Assembly: GCA_951799405.1 (NCBI GenBank)
Contig: OX637342.1
Span: forward strand, 2,418,001-2,482,000
Direction of reading: 5' to 3'
From: Agapetus fuscipes
Taxonomy: Eukaryota > Arthropoda > Insecta > Trichoptera > Glossosomatidae
Length of the DNA stretch: 64,000 nt
The notes below the pieces were generated by a model. It was not told the DNA's origin. It made no database searches and worked only from the letters and a program-made list of their open reading frames with translations. Made by a program: the position numbers and the translations under genes. Positions 30,121 to 40,384 of the stretch are shown here, piece by piece. The first letter of the stretch is position 1. The number at the start of each line of letters is the position of its first letter.

Positions 30121-30692
30121 TGTTACGAAATTAGGGTTCAAAAGTCTTTCAAATTAAAATACACAGGTCTTCTTATACAGTTGTTTATTTTACACTTTAA
30201 AATAATTTATTTTCACAAAGCTTTCTCGACTATTCCACTTGGTTTCTGTTCACTGATCAAGTTAGTTCTATGTGTTTGTAAATCTCGTATGATACTACTG
30301 GCCCTGCAAGCCACTGGCACCCTTCTTATACTCTTTTAAACAGTACAATCTAGACCTATATTTGCTAGACAGTTCCAGAAAGGCATAGTTATTATTATTT
30401 CTCGATGCTGCACGTATTTTATTTAATGATTCCTACCCACACAATACAATACAGAATTCCTATAACTGATACCTACTTATTTGAAATATTTATTTAATTT
30501 GATATTTTTTTTGATGAATTAAAGACACTGTTTATTTTCACGGATAAAGATTTTATAAAGATTTTTTATCCGTGAAAATAAACAGTGTTTTTAATTCATC
30601 AAAAAATTATCAAATTAAACAATATGAATTTTCACAGTGTTAATACACAAACAATACAAAATTAAATATTTATATTTCATATTTACATAACA
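30121..30692 (-). mobile_element. Solo LTR (copy 2) carrying a hairpin insertion
   Basis: Ends TGTTACG and CATAACA, 4-bp duplication ATAC at 30117-30120 and 30693-30696. Removing the 30493-30663 insertion leaves about 390 bp, as in the copy at 59715, to which it is very similar in inverted orientation (gggttcaaaagtctttcaaa, gccactggcacccttcttat, ggaattctgta-type block). No internal retrotransposon sequence beside it. Confidence 0.85.
30493..30663. mobile_element. Family F hairpin inserted in the solo LTR
   Basis: 171-bp insertion. 30494-30617 is a near-perfect inversion (taatttgata.., gatgaattaaagacactg, tttattttcacggataaa around a short centre). The rest, 30618-30663, is unpaired (ttttcacagtgttaatacac). 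9-bp duplication AAATATTTA at 30484-30492 and 30664-30672, confirmed by comparison with the uninterrupted LTR at 59715. Confidence 0.75.
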
Positions 30693-30710
30693 ATACTATA
30701 GACCACATTT

Positions 30711-30965
30711 CGTTCCCCCAGTTATTGTTTGCCATATAGACCAATTCTGTCAAATACGACTTTTGAATGCAGTTGTCTGAGGAATCAAACTCCACACAAT
30801 CTGAGCAAAGAAAAAACTTAAAATTCGATAATGTGGGAGTTGTTTTAAACATTTTTTAAATCAATTTTCTGTTTTCATAAGACACATTGGTCTAATACAC
30901 ATGCAAACATTGTTCATGTAAAATTAGCTTAATGGTCTATACGGCAAACAAGAATAAAAGCAGCG
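30711..30965. mobile_element. MITE B, full length
   Basis: 255 bp; CGTTCCCCCAGTTATTGTTT at left, inverted partner ending GCAGCG at right. 4-bp duplication ATTT at 30707-30710 and 30966-30969. Sits 18 bp from the solo LTR. Confidence 0.85.
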
Positions 30966-31277
30966 ATTTGTCTCAGTCCTGTCAAACGTTGCAGTGGGGT
31001 AGTCATACAAAACATGTTTTTACTTGTCAAATTCTATGTTTTCTTGCCTTCTACGCTTTGTATTTTGACACCCAAATATAACAGATGCCATAATGTATTA
31101 AAATAACACTTTTTTTCCTTAAAACATCGTCAATTTTATCTATCACGAGATTTGTAACGCATACGTACAATATTTAGACTGCTCCAGGCATAGTACGCAC
31201 GCGGCAATGTTGCAACCTTTCTAGAAACCTTTTTAAATTCACTCGAGTTTTTTGTATACACATGGATACATAGTTTA

Positions 31278-31540
31278 CTTCCTTGACTTATAAGTTGGTA
31301 TGCGGTTGACCACCCATGCTGTACAAAAAGGTTCACTTTGCCATTGGTTTCAGGAAAGTCGGCAAGAGTTGCAGGGTGTTTGTTTGTTCATTTGAGATTT
31401 GGGTTTTTATGTTGTAGGTTCACATGCGGCATATACATTATACAAGCGTGAATTAATACGTGTCTGCTTATGAAAATGCATTTAAAGTGAATCCCTAATG
31501 TTACCCATCTTTGAAACTTAAATTAGATTGGATTGGATGG
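31278..31540 (+). mobile_element. Repeat A copy
   Basis: Starts ttccttgacttataagttgg, then gcggttgaccacccatgctg, a 10-base deletion in the CACCCC block, cggcaagagttgcagggtg, cacatgcggcatatac, acgtgtctgcttatg, ending aacttaaattagattggatt. Confidence 0.8.
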
Positions 31541-31544
31541 AAAT

Positions 31545-31980
31545 GCAACTGAGAAGTTTTTTGTTCTCTTTCTTACTAAGGACCATTTTCGTAAGTAAGT
31601 TGAAACGGATATACAATGTAAGTTTGTGTGAAAATATTTTCTAGTCCACAGATATCTTAATCCAATGCTCTGCCCACTCTCACAAAAATAATATTCATCA
31701 TTTTAGATAATTTCATATAATTTCAGTACGCTTTAATGGCCTAAAAGCCAAATTGAAAATTAGCCTTTAAAAAATATTACCCGGCTGCTGAAATTTCAGG
31801 CGAAATCTCGAAACGTAATCAGGCGTTACCTTAACGCTATAATTTTCAGTCGTAAAAAGGCTTTTAAGCAATAAAGACGTTTTTAATCAAAATAAAATTT
31901 CAAAAAAATATTTAGGTTTCTGCTTAGAAGGCCATTAACGGATACATTACTCGTGGCTACTAAAACGCGTTTTTTTACAT
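31545..31980. other. Stretch with nothing recognised
   Basis: No family or coding signal identified. Confidence 0.3.
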
Positions 31981-31984
31981 TAAA

Positions 31985-32240
31985 TTATTCCTTGACTTGG
32001 TATGCGGTTGACCACCCATACTGTAAAAAAATGTTTTACTTTGTCAATTTCACCCCTATTTCAGGGAAATTCGGCAAAAGTTGCATGCTTTATGTTTATT
32101 TGAGGTTAGGATTTTAATTTTTAAGAACACATTCAGCATTCTTAAACGCGAACCACACGTGTATGTTTGTGAGCTCATGCATTTAATGATTTAGTATGAG
32201 TTTTGAATGTTTATATATCTTTGCAACTTAGATTATACAT
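31985..32240 (+). mobile_element. Repeat A copy
   Basis: Starts attccttgacttggtatgcg with a 7-base deletion, then gaccacccatactgtaaaaa, tttcacccctatttcaggg, aacacattcagcattcttaa, ending tctttgcaacttagattata. Confidence 0.8.
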
Positions 32241-32244
32241 TTAA

Positions 32245-33200
32245 AGTGCTCTTGATAATTTTGTTTTGACTCAATGATATATCAGTACAAAGTCCGTCTC
32301 TGAGAGCTTATGTACGGTCTGTCTGAGCGGCATTTTTCACCGTACAAATAGTTGAACATCGGACCAGAAAACTTACTGCGTTTTGTGATGCTGTACGAGC
32401 CAGTATGCAAGGCTTCTTTGTTGACGAGGAGTGTTCAAATGAAACCAATGTAATATGTCTAATAAAAAAGTCATTGAGGAATATTTATCACAACGTTAAA
32501 ATTAATTTTCATTCAGTCTTTATTTACATGGTTAAATTCAAGATTAATTGTTTCTAAACTGAGAAAAATAATAATAATAAACCTAGTCACGCCTAGGGTG
32601 CAAAACTTGACCAGCCATATTAACTTTTAAAGTTCATACAGAGGAAACAAGATAATAGAATAATGGTTTAAAAAAATAATAAAGAAACGGGAAAAGAAAA
32701 ATACATGTGAGAAAATACAAAAAAGAAAACATAATAATAGCACACGGAGAAAAAAGGATGAAAAATAAAAACAGGTTCGATCTCCTATATGGTCAATTTC
32801 CTTTGCTCAATAATTATACACTTACTGTTGTTAAGTATCGCAACTGAGCAACACATGGATCAGGTGCGGATCAATTGTGCTGTGAATAGCCCTGTGTTTT
32901 GTTTTTAAATCAATCATTAAATTGCTGGCAAAAGTATTTTTTTATTAAATTGTTTTTAAATTAATTACTTTGCACCTTGAACCACCCCATTCAATTTCCT
33001 GAGGCACGTACTTACAATCGGACGTATCAATAGGATGGCTCTTAGACAATGAGCTCAAGTATTAAACTTTGCATTACCAAAAAATGTACGGAACCTGGAA
33101 CAACGCACCTAGCGAGCATTATAATTTCAGTGAATTTTTTATTAAACGCCATGGTAGAGTTTTAATGTGAAGATGAATACTTCAAGTATTGGCTGGAGAG
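32245..33200. other. Stretch with nothing recognised
   Basis: A-rich, particularly 32560-32780. No family or coding signal identified. Confidence 0.35.
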
Positions 33201-33205
33201 TTTCA

Positions 33206-33445
33206 GTTCTATTTTTAGACATTTTTGTCGTCCGTTAGGCTGACGGTTTGACAAACCAATGATGCATTTGATGAAGACCTGTCAATCTAAGATGGCCTCA
33301 AGTGAACAGCTGATTAGTCTTCATACAAATATTACCAAAATTCGGTAGGTAGAATGACCGTGGTGATGAGACTTCCAGCACAGGCATCATTAGTTTGTCA
33401 AAGCGTGGGCTCAACTGACGACTAAAATGTCTAAGAATAGCCCCG
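33206..33445. mobile_element. MITE C (copy 2, inverted)
   Basis: About 240 bp: gttctatttttagacatttttgtcg at left, ctaaaatgtctaagaatagc and CCCCG at right, with the inner cttcatacaaat block. Inverted relative to 17861 and 41161. Confidence 0.75.
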
Positions 33446-33516
33446 CTTGTTCCCAGACTTTCAGTCTTCACATTCACTAAGAGTTATTATTTCTCGCTGA
33501 AAACCTGTACCCGCCT

Positions 33517-33741
33517 GTACCCTTAGTACGAGTTGCAAAACTTGAGTAATGTAAAGTGTACGGCAATTACTAAAGAGTGATTTCCCCCAAAATCTGCCGT
33601 TTTTGTTTGTTTGAACTTGATTTTCTTCATCACTGTAACTCTTTTTTAGGAACAAAAACGGCAGATTTTGAGAGAAATCACTCTTTCATATTTTCCGTAA
33701 ACTTTACTTTTCTCAAGTTTCGCAACTCGTACTAAGGGTAC
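33517..33741. mobile_element. MITE D (copy 2, inverted)
   Basis: 225 bp, GTACCCTTAGTACGAGTTGC at left and its inverse at right. Internally the two halves are swapped relative to copy 1, i.e. it lies in the opposite orientation. A partial direct repeat (cctgtaccc twice) precedes it. Confidence 0.85.
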
Positions 33742-33865
33742 AGAACATGTGTTAAGTTTAATGGCTGCTATCTAGTAACTCGTAATTGGAAGGTTGAAGT
33801 TCGTTCTTGGAAAAACAAAACTTAATATATATTTTTTTAAATATACTCTTCACCAGTGTAACTTC
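33742..33865 (+). mobile_element. SINE2-like head joined to MITE D
   Basis: Plus-strand counterpart of 24055-24170: catgtgttaagtttaatggc, gtaattggaaggttgaagttcg. The junction with MITE D is identical in both places. Confidence 0.6.
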
Positions 33866-34008
33866 TTATAAAACGGGAACTAATTATAAGAAAATGAACT
33901 CAACTGCAGTATTTTCAAATTTGTAGAGTTTTTTCTCGTAAAAATAGGAACAAAGGTGCAATTATCTGAGAAACCCATGACAGCTTAATATGACGAGTAT
34001 TTTGACCT

Positions 34009-34250
34009 GTACCTTTAGTACGAGTTGCAAAACTTGAGTAATGTAAAGTTAACGGCAATTATTAAAGAGTGATTTCCCCCAAAATCTGCCGTTTAAGTTT
34101 GTTTGAACTTGATTTTCTTCATCATTGTAACTCTTTTGCTAAGACCAAAAAGTGTAAGAAACAAAAACGGCAGATTTTGGGAGAAATCACGCTTTAATAT
34201 TTTCCGTAAACATTACTTTTCTCAAGTTTTGCAACTCGTACTAAGGGTAC
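34009..34250. mobile_element. MITE D (copy 3)
   Basis: 242 bp with the same inverted ends; one internal block gained about 15 bases (gctaagaccaaaaagtgtaa). Flanks differ from copies 1 and 2, so this is an independent insertion. Confidence 0.8.
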
Positions 34251-34254
34251 TGCA

Positions 34255-34640
34255 GTTGAAAAGGATACTCAGAGAAAATACTTTCACTGCTTACTTATGA
34301 TTTACCTATATGAGTATACAACTTAATAAAAAAATAAGGGTTTGTGTATTGACATTGGGGAGAGTAATTATATACAAAAATAGCAAATTTTTCTTCGAGA
34401 GATTGTTTAAAATACAAATCTCTGTAGTTTCACCCCTAATAAATAGTTACCCTTTTTCTGACCCCGCCCCGTAAAGCTTTATCCCGCACGCCTATCGTAG
34501 TTTTTAAATATTATGTTAACACTTTCTTTTTATACTTTTACTTGTTTCAATTTTGTAATTCTTAGATTTGTTAGTAGCTTTCTTGATAATGGTGTGATAC
34601 ACCAACAGTGCTCGAGAAAATTAACCAACTCATGAAGATT
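34255..34640. other. Stretch with nothing recognised
   Basis: No family or coding signal identified. Confidence 0.3.
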
Positions 34641-34648
34641 TTTTTTTA

Positions 34649-34690
34649 CCACAACCGGTTTCGCAAACATCCGTTCGCATCGTCAGGTGG
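34649..34690 (-). ncRNA. Hammerhead-ribozyme-like motif, left arm
   Basis: Minus strand in order: CCAC, CTGACGA, one extra T, stem II GCGAAC-GGAT-GTTTGC, GAAA, palindrome ACCGGT, T, then GTGG, which pairs with the initial CCAC. The potential cleavage triplet is GTT. Topology matches a hammerhead with a loop-less (dimer-requiring) stem III; the extra base after the core is a deviation. Confidence 0.45.
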
Positions 34691-34707
34691 ATAAATTAAT
34701 ACTGATG

Positions 34708-34749
34708 ATACCTGATGATGCGAACGGATGTTTGCGAAACCGGTTGTGG
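34708..34749 (+). ncRNA. Hammerhead-ribozyme-like motif, right arm
   Basis: CTGATGA 34712-34718 (the canonical core), GCGAAC 34720-34725, GTTTGC 34730-34735, GAAA 34736-34739, ACCGGT 34739-34744, GTGG 34746-34749. Stem I here is weaker (ATAC facing GTGG: two Watson-Crick pairs and one wobble). Confidence 0.4.
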
Positions 34750-34754
34750 TATTA

Positions 34755-35105
34755 AATTAAATAAAATACTCATAGTAAGCGAATACAAAGTGGTTTTTCT
34801 TTTTATCTCTTATGATGAACGATTACAAAGTTAATGCCTCTACAATCAATATATTTTTTTTTATATTATTACTAAAAAATATTATGTTCAATTCTTATTT
34901 ACTGATTTTGGGGAAAATGAAAATTATAGAATTTTGAAAATTGCTTCAATTAAAGACTGGTGGCAATTATTTTAGAGCTTTGCATTATCAAAGGCAACAA
35001 CCTTGTATTTGTTTAAATGACGATTTTAATTGATATGGAAACACCGATAATAGTTATTGTTTCATCTTTTTTAGTATTCTTATGAGTTCAACACAGTAAA
35101 CAAAT
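34755..35105. other. Stretch with nothing recognised
   Basis: No family or coding signal identified. Confidence 0.3.
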
Positions 35106-35109
35106 AGTT

Positions 35110-35275
35110 CTCCCAGTGCTTGTCTTGCTTATCTACCATTTGATTCAAATATGACTTTTAATGAAATTGTCTTAAGAATTACATTGTACAGTGTACACAT
35201 AAACGCAAAACACGACAGTGTGAAAGTTGTTTTTAATATTTTCAAAATCGATTTCTAGTGTTTTACTAAATTAAG
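35110..35275. mobile_element. MITE B2, right end lost
   Basis: Left end ctcccagtgcttgtcttgct, tatctaccatttgattcaaa, tatgacttttaatgaaattg, gacagtgtgaaagttgtttt. Ends without the matching inverted terminus. Confidence 0.65.
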
Positions 35276-35279
35276 GAGA

Positions 35280-36600
35280 TAAAATTGAACAGCTTAATGA
35301 AATACAAAAAAAAGTTTTTGCCATTTTAGAGGGAAAAAGTATCACAAATAAGAAAGAAAGTACCTGTTTTTTTTATTGGAAGTCTCCAGATTTTATAGCG
35401 ACTGAAAAAGTAGCATTCTCTTAAGGTGGATTGCCGCACATAAAGCGATTGCCAACTGCGAAACTGTAAATTTTTCATACGTACCTTCCATCTGAGATTA
35501 CCCTCTGCGGAGGCACTCGGCGAGGAGAAATAAAAGCAAACGTCCCACGATTACGTACTTGCTCGGTACATGGATCGGTACATGGATCGGTACCCCGAGT
35601 CTACTGTATCTGATACTCGGGCAGAAGCGTAGAACAAAGGCTTGCAGAGAGCTAGAAAAATGTGAATGAGATCCAAAAAATAAAACTGAGCAAGAAAAAT
35701 TGATTTATTTCATCAAAAAAGAAAATGCAAAGCGACATCTATGAATGCATCACCGAAGGACAATAATTGTACCTACAACCTTCAACCTCGAGCAAACAAT
35801 TATAATTCAACATGTTTCTTCTCTGTAGAAAACACACGCCTCCTGAAGACGTCAGATATGATTCTAAAAAAACGTAGAGAAAATCGTTCTTCTCTTTCTA
35901 CGGTCAGTAACATCCGTTTTTTTCATTCCAAAAAATGTCTCAAAAAGATTTGAATGTATTTCTTGTGTACAAAATTTGGAACTCCTGGATTGTATGATTA
36001 TTCTTAACAAACATTTCAAATTGAATTTTGGATACGAGTAGAAAGAACTTTAGCCTTCAGATTAAGTCGTATTTATTACTTCTTCCTAGTAATTTTGTTT
36101 ATGAAAACTTGTAGCATTTGAAAACGGTTGGATATTAGGACGCACTATGAATTGGTCTGTGAGAAAACCTGTTACTTTTAGATAGTGATAATTAAATGAA
36201 ATTGATCGCCAGAAGAAAAATAAGTCGCTTCAGATCAACTCATCTGGCAAACGTAGCGACTTATTGCCAACTACCTCCAATTGACATCGAAATATCGAGT
36301 TTAAATATAAACTGAACACAGCTGTTGGAGATGGGCTAAGTCCCTAGAGAGGACTTAAAAAATCTGAGCAGAAAATACAAGAAGATGAAATGATTGGTCC
36401 TTTTTTATGGGATCTAAAGTCCTAGGCACGCCTCTGCCAGGGAGACTATAGTCGGTCTGCTACTCGCACGGCGGGCACAATAGTCGTAAGCTTTAGTGAA
36501 CATAATCTTTAATCCCCACCGCACCCTCGCTTGTTCTGCCTGCCAGACTGAAGCGGACTATGCCGGTTGACTCGGAGTTAGGGAACTGATTCTATGGAAG
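35280..36600. other. Repeat-poor stretch
   Basis: Contains only a short tandem (ggtacatggatc about 2.5 times near 35566-35594). GC-richer patches at 35440-35640 and 36420-36580. No frame has a recognisable domain. Confidence 0.35.
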
Positions 36601-36605
36601 TGAAA

Positions 36606-36895
36606 TTAGGCAGTGAAAAAATACGGATTGCATACTACGTGCTTTCACTTTTGGTTTTTATAAAAACCTCAAATCTTCTCTGTGCTTTTCTATGTGTTCA
36701 GCTGTTTGCTGTGTTCTGCCATCCCCGGTCTGCAGTTCCCTTGATGTCGTCATTAGGCAGTGAAAAAATCTGGATTGAATAGTACCTGCGTGTTATTTTC
36801 ATTTCAAAAAAACTTCTACTCTTCTCAATGCTTTTCTATCAACCGCTGTATTCGACAATCTTTGGTCAGCAGTTCCCATGATGTCGTTCAGCCAC
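36606..36895 (-). pseudogene. Tandemly duplicated LINE C-terminal remnant
   Basis: Two units of about 148 bp (36606-36753, 36754-36895) both start ttaggcagtgaaaaaat. On the minus strand unit 1 encodes DDIKGTADRGWQNTA and unit 2 GRSQLWWLNDIMGTADQRLS (with upstream flank), both of the W.DDI.GTAD..W form seen in LINE polyprotein ends. Frames are broken by indels. Confidence 0.5.
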
Positions 36896-36931
36896 CACAG
36901 TTGAGATCTTCCTAATTCACGTTTGGACATT

Positions 36932-36972
36932 TTCCTTGACTTATGGGTTGGTATGAGGCTGACTAAAGAGGC
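36932..36972 (+). mobile_element. Repeat A 5' stub
   Basis: ccttgacttatgggttggta then tgaggctgacta. The stub stops at ggctgacta, as does the one at 47776. Confidence 0.6.
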
Positions 36973-36984
36973 TGTTAAACATTC

Positions 36985-37271
36985 GTTACAAATATTCACT
37001 GTTACACTATGAATTCGCAGTAAGCCTTCCACTCATCGTAGCATCAACCAATTCCTTCATAACGCCATACTTAATCGCCAGCGTCTTGTGCTAAATAAAT
37101 TTGCATAAGCCGCTGTCTCAGTTTTGCGTCTAGCGTGGATTGTGGTACCGACTCCGTGGTCCAATGCTACAATGGAATATTATTGCATACGTTTTAACCC
37201 TGCAATATTCAAGCCGATTTAACTGGCAGAGTTTTGAAAACCAAAAGTGTTTATTTTGTTTATTTGACATG
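36985..37271. repeat. Repeat G (copy 1)
   Basis: 287 bp very similar to 47482-47770: attcactgttacactatgaa, gcatcaaccaattccttcat, taaatttgcataagccgctg, ccgactccgtggtccaatgc, cgttttaaccctgcaatatt. Non-coding. Type unknown; both copies adjoin LINE-K/repeat A pieces. Confidence 0.75.
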
Positions 37272-37665
37272 ATTTGTAATGTTGGTTTATTAGTTTGCTT
37301 AATTTTTTTGCATAATAAATTTTTGACTTTTTTTGTATAGATTTACTTTTAAGGTTTTGTTGTTTTTTTTGTAAACTTAAATGTTATTTATTACTCGTAT
37401 TCCTTGACTTATAGGTTGGTATGAGGCTGACCACCCATACTGTAAAAAATGGTTCACTTTGCCAATGGCACCCTTGTTTCAGGGAATGTCGGCAAGAGTT
37501 GCAGGGCGTATGTTCATTTGAGGTTTGGATTTTATTTGTAAGTACACAATCAGCATTTGTAAGCGCGAACTACACGTGTTTGTTTGTGGGCATACATCTG
37601 AGAGCTTTGAATGAATATATCCTTGCAACTTAGATTATTATTATAGATTATAGATTATAGACATG
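37272..37665 (+). mobile_element. LINE-K 3' UTR and repeat A
   Basis: UTR block (tttgtaatgttggtttatta, ttttaaggttttgttgtttt) then the unit from about 37400 to the tail (ttgcaacttagattattatt, agattatagattatag). Same subfamily as 48139-48535 (both have acatctgagagctttgaatg). Confidence 0.8.
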
Positions 37666-37679
37666 CTGAGTAATCATTG

Positions 37680-38430
37680 AACGATGCTTTTCTGCCTTGC
37701 ACGCCATCGGTGCCACCAGTGCGTCTGCGGATCTCCTAGTTGGGAACCCTGTCCCGAGGCTGATTTTCCTTTCAATCATCTTCCTTTGTCCAAGCCTTGT
37801 GGAGTCAATCTATTTCTTTCAAATTTCAATTTAAAAAAGGAACTATCTGCTCCTCATTTTCAGGAAATTCATATTTAGAGAATAAACTCTCCACCTTCCT
37901 TGCTTTAAATAAGATTTCCCGTTTACCATTTTCCTAACCGATACAAAACTGAAGCTCAAAGTCATACCTGCAGAAGAATCTGCTTTCACAAGATAAGTTC
38001 CTTCAAGTTTCATACTCCACCATAGCGTTTCTCCTGAAATATATGAAAACCAAAACGCTCGCAAGACATGATGCTTTAGCTTTAATAGAATTTTGTTTAA
38101 CAGCCTTTGGTTAAGATTCAACATAAATCTTTTTACTTGAGAATAAGGAGACTATTCTTGGGCGGTAATACGTAAAGTGTATCCGAAACTAGAGCAAGCT
38201 CTTTCATGTAATCCGGCCGGCTTACGTTATACCTTGTGCATGATTTTATGAAGGCTTATTCCAAATCGAAAGTTTCAACCCAGATATTAAGAGGATAAAA
38301 TATGAAGTGTTTTGCTATATTCATACGACAATACAATTAATATTTGCATTTACTAATATAATATACGAAGACTTAAGATGGCATCTACGGATTCCAAATT
38401 ATAGAGAAGCTATTACGCTATGATCCATAA
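37680..38430. other. Stretch with nothing recognised
   Basis: No family or coding signal identified. The 93-codon minus frame at 37843-38124 has no domain. Confidence 0.35.
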
Positions 38431-38431
38431 T

Positions 38432-38650
38432 ATGAGTTGCAAAGATATATAATATTTAAGATTAATATTCAATGCATTTCCATAATCAAACTCGTATAAG
38501 TTCGCGCTAGCCCATACCGCGTGTGGACTTACAGCATAAAAACGCAATTTCGTGTGAACAAAGGTCCTGCAAATCTAGCCCACATTTCCTGAAACAGGGG
38601 TGATTTTGGCACAGAGAACCCTTTTTTACTCTATGGGTGGTTAGCCTTAT
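38432..38650 (-). mobile_element. Repeat A copy hit by MITE B
   Basis: Minus-strand unit from gagttgcaaagatatataat to tgggtggttagcctTAT. The next bases of the unit (TTATACC) reappear after the MITE at 38908. Confidence 0.75.
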
Positions 38651-38907
38651 CGCTCCCCCAGTTTTTGTTTGCCGTATAGACAAATTCTGTCAAATATGAC
38701 TTTTTAAGACAGCTGTTGTCTTAAGAATCAAATTTTACACAATCTGAGCTAAGAAAAAACGTAAAACTCGATAATATGAGAGTTGTTTTAAATATTTTTA
38801 AATCAATTTCCTGTTTTAATAAGACACATTGGTCCAGTACACATGCAAACATTGCTCATGTAAAATTAGCTTAATGGTATATACGGCAAACAAGAACTAA
38901 GGCAGCG
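38651..38907. mobile_element. MITE B inside repeat A
   Basis: 257 bp, CGCTCCCCCAGTTTTTGTTT left, inverted right end ..GGCAGCG. 4-bp duplication TTAT at 38647-38650 and 38908-38911. Confidence 0.85.
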
Positions 38908-38929
38908 TTATACCCACGATAATAAACAT

Positions 38930-39245
38930 CTTTTTTTGGTGCCACTGCTATCGAGGATTGGCTTTCATCATGGATTTTTTGACCTTAGATGCTGCGGCTC
39001 GAAACAAGGACTTCGTACTTTTGTTGAACTATTGTCGCAGGTTTTTCAGGCACGATGTCTTTCGGCGTCCCTGAGTTCTTGTCTCTCTAATATTACCCTT
39101 TTTGATACCACAAAGAAAGCGGTATTTCTCCTTTTTTTAAATATGGTTAAAGTACATCAGCTTTCTCTACTTAATGTTTGGCTGTAGTTCCTTTGTGGTG
39201 CGCATACGTTGGGGCCTTCATCGGTGACCCTATCATGCCAGGAGA
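38930..39245 (-). pseudogene. LINE-N reverse-transcriptase C-terminal remnant
   Basis: On the minus strand several collinear pieces are readable in shifting frames: IGDVCLPNNIS (a decayed I..EMW.YRR-like region), FNHI.KKEKYRFLCG, IRETRTQGRRKTSCLKNLRQ, and SLFRAAASKVKKSMMKANPR. GRRKTSWLKNLRD-type motifs mark the end of another LINE polyprotein. Multiple stops and frame changes; dead. The plus-strand 83-codon frame is a shadow. Confidence 0.55.
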
Positions 39246-39309
39246 TCAGAAATATTATTCGGTAGACACACATCTCCAATGCTTCAATTTGTAAGCATAT
39301 AAAAATATC

Positions 39310-39825
39310 CTGCCAATCTGATCTAATCTAAGTTGCACAGATATGTTACATTGAAGATTCACATTACATGCATTCTCAGAACCAGACACATACCTACAAG
39401 TTCGCGCTTGCACATGCCTTATGTGAACCTACAACATAAAAACCAAATCTCAAATGGACATCCACCCTGCAACTCTTGCCGTCCTTCCCTGAGACAGGGG
39501 TGACATTGGCAAAGTGAACCATTTTTACAGCATGGGTGGTCAGCCGCATACCAACCTATAAGTCAAGGAACACACACACACGACAAATTACATTTTATAC
39601 ATCACTAAATAATAATATCTTTGGACAACAAACAGAAAATAAATTCCAATTTCATAAACCCTAGCCGCTCACATTACAGATCAACCGCCATTTCTTTCTG
39701 TCCTTACATACTTCTTTCATTTCCTCCAGAGTCATAACCTTCTTCATACAGGCTCTTCTTTTATTATGACTCTGGATATTCCATTCATTCGCTATTTCAA
39801 TTTTCGCTATGCCAATCGTTTAGCC
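39310..39825 (-). mobile_element. LINE-K 3' end: coding tail, UTR and repeat A
   Basis: Right part (39675-39825) encodes on the minus strand IANEWNIQSHNKRRACMKKV then MTLEEMKEVCKDRKKWRLIC, in one frame over about 40 codons, the best preserved LINE-K end here. A UTR with cgtgtgtgtgtgttcc follows, then the repeat A unit from about 39569 leftward to a GATTA-type tail at 39318 (atctaatctaagttgc). Shows the full order coding end / UTR / A / tail. Confidence 0.85.
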
Positions 39826-39829
39826 AAAT

Positions 39830-40325
39830 ACATTTTTTAACAAAACCTAACAACACGTTACAATACACAAATTTATTAATAAAATTGATTCAGCCCACCG
39901 TTATTCGCTTGCGCTTTCGGACATGTCCGTCTCTTTATTTGCTTGTAATGTCCGAAAACAAAAGCGATTAAACAATAATGTTTTGTTCTGTCCGGGCCGG
40001 GCGGAGTGTTTAAACAGAAAAGTGTTTATTTTGGGTATTGATTGCCGGATCGGAAATCACATTAAGTGAACCTTTTAGCGGGGTGTTTGTACACCAACAT
40101 AACATGGCCGTAAAGGGGATATCGGGTTACGTTTGCTCTTCGTGAGTTAACATGCACGCGCGTACAATGTTGGTCAGATTGACTATATAGTGTGGGATAC
40201 AATGTATGAAGGTATGAGTATGAATTGCTAGCTGTAAATGTGTGTAAAACGCAAAGATTTTTGGGCATATGGAGGTACGGAAAAGAAACAAATATATATC
40301 AAATTTAATTCCCCTAGCTGGCTGT
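39830..40325. other. Stretch with a small inverted pair
   Basis: gcgctttcggacatgtccg at about 39911 and atgtccgaaaacaaaagcg at about 39949 form a short hairpin with an internal CGGACATGTCCG palindrome. Nothing else identified. Confidence 0.35.
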
Positions 40326-40384
40326 AGTGCCATTGGAAGAATCGTTGGCTAACACAAATAAATATTGCATTCTGTACTGTAACT

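Larger units (their letters stand above)
34647..34751. repeat. Foldback hairpin with hammerhead-like arms
   Basis: Arms 34647-34690 and 34711-34751 are inverted copies (taccacaaccggtttcgcaa / inverse) around a 20-base spacer. Each carries CTGAYGA, a 6-bp hairpin GCGAAC..GTTTGC, GAAA and a palindromic ACCGGT. Confidence 0.8.
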
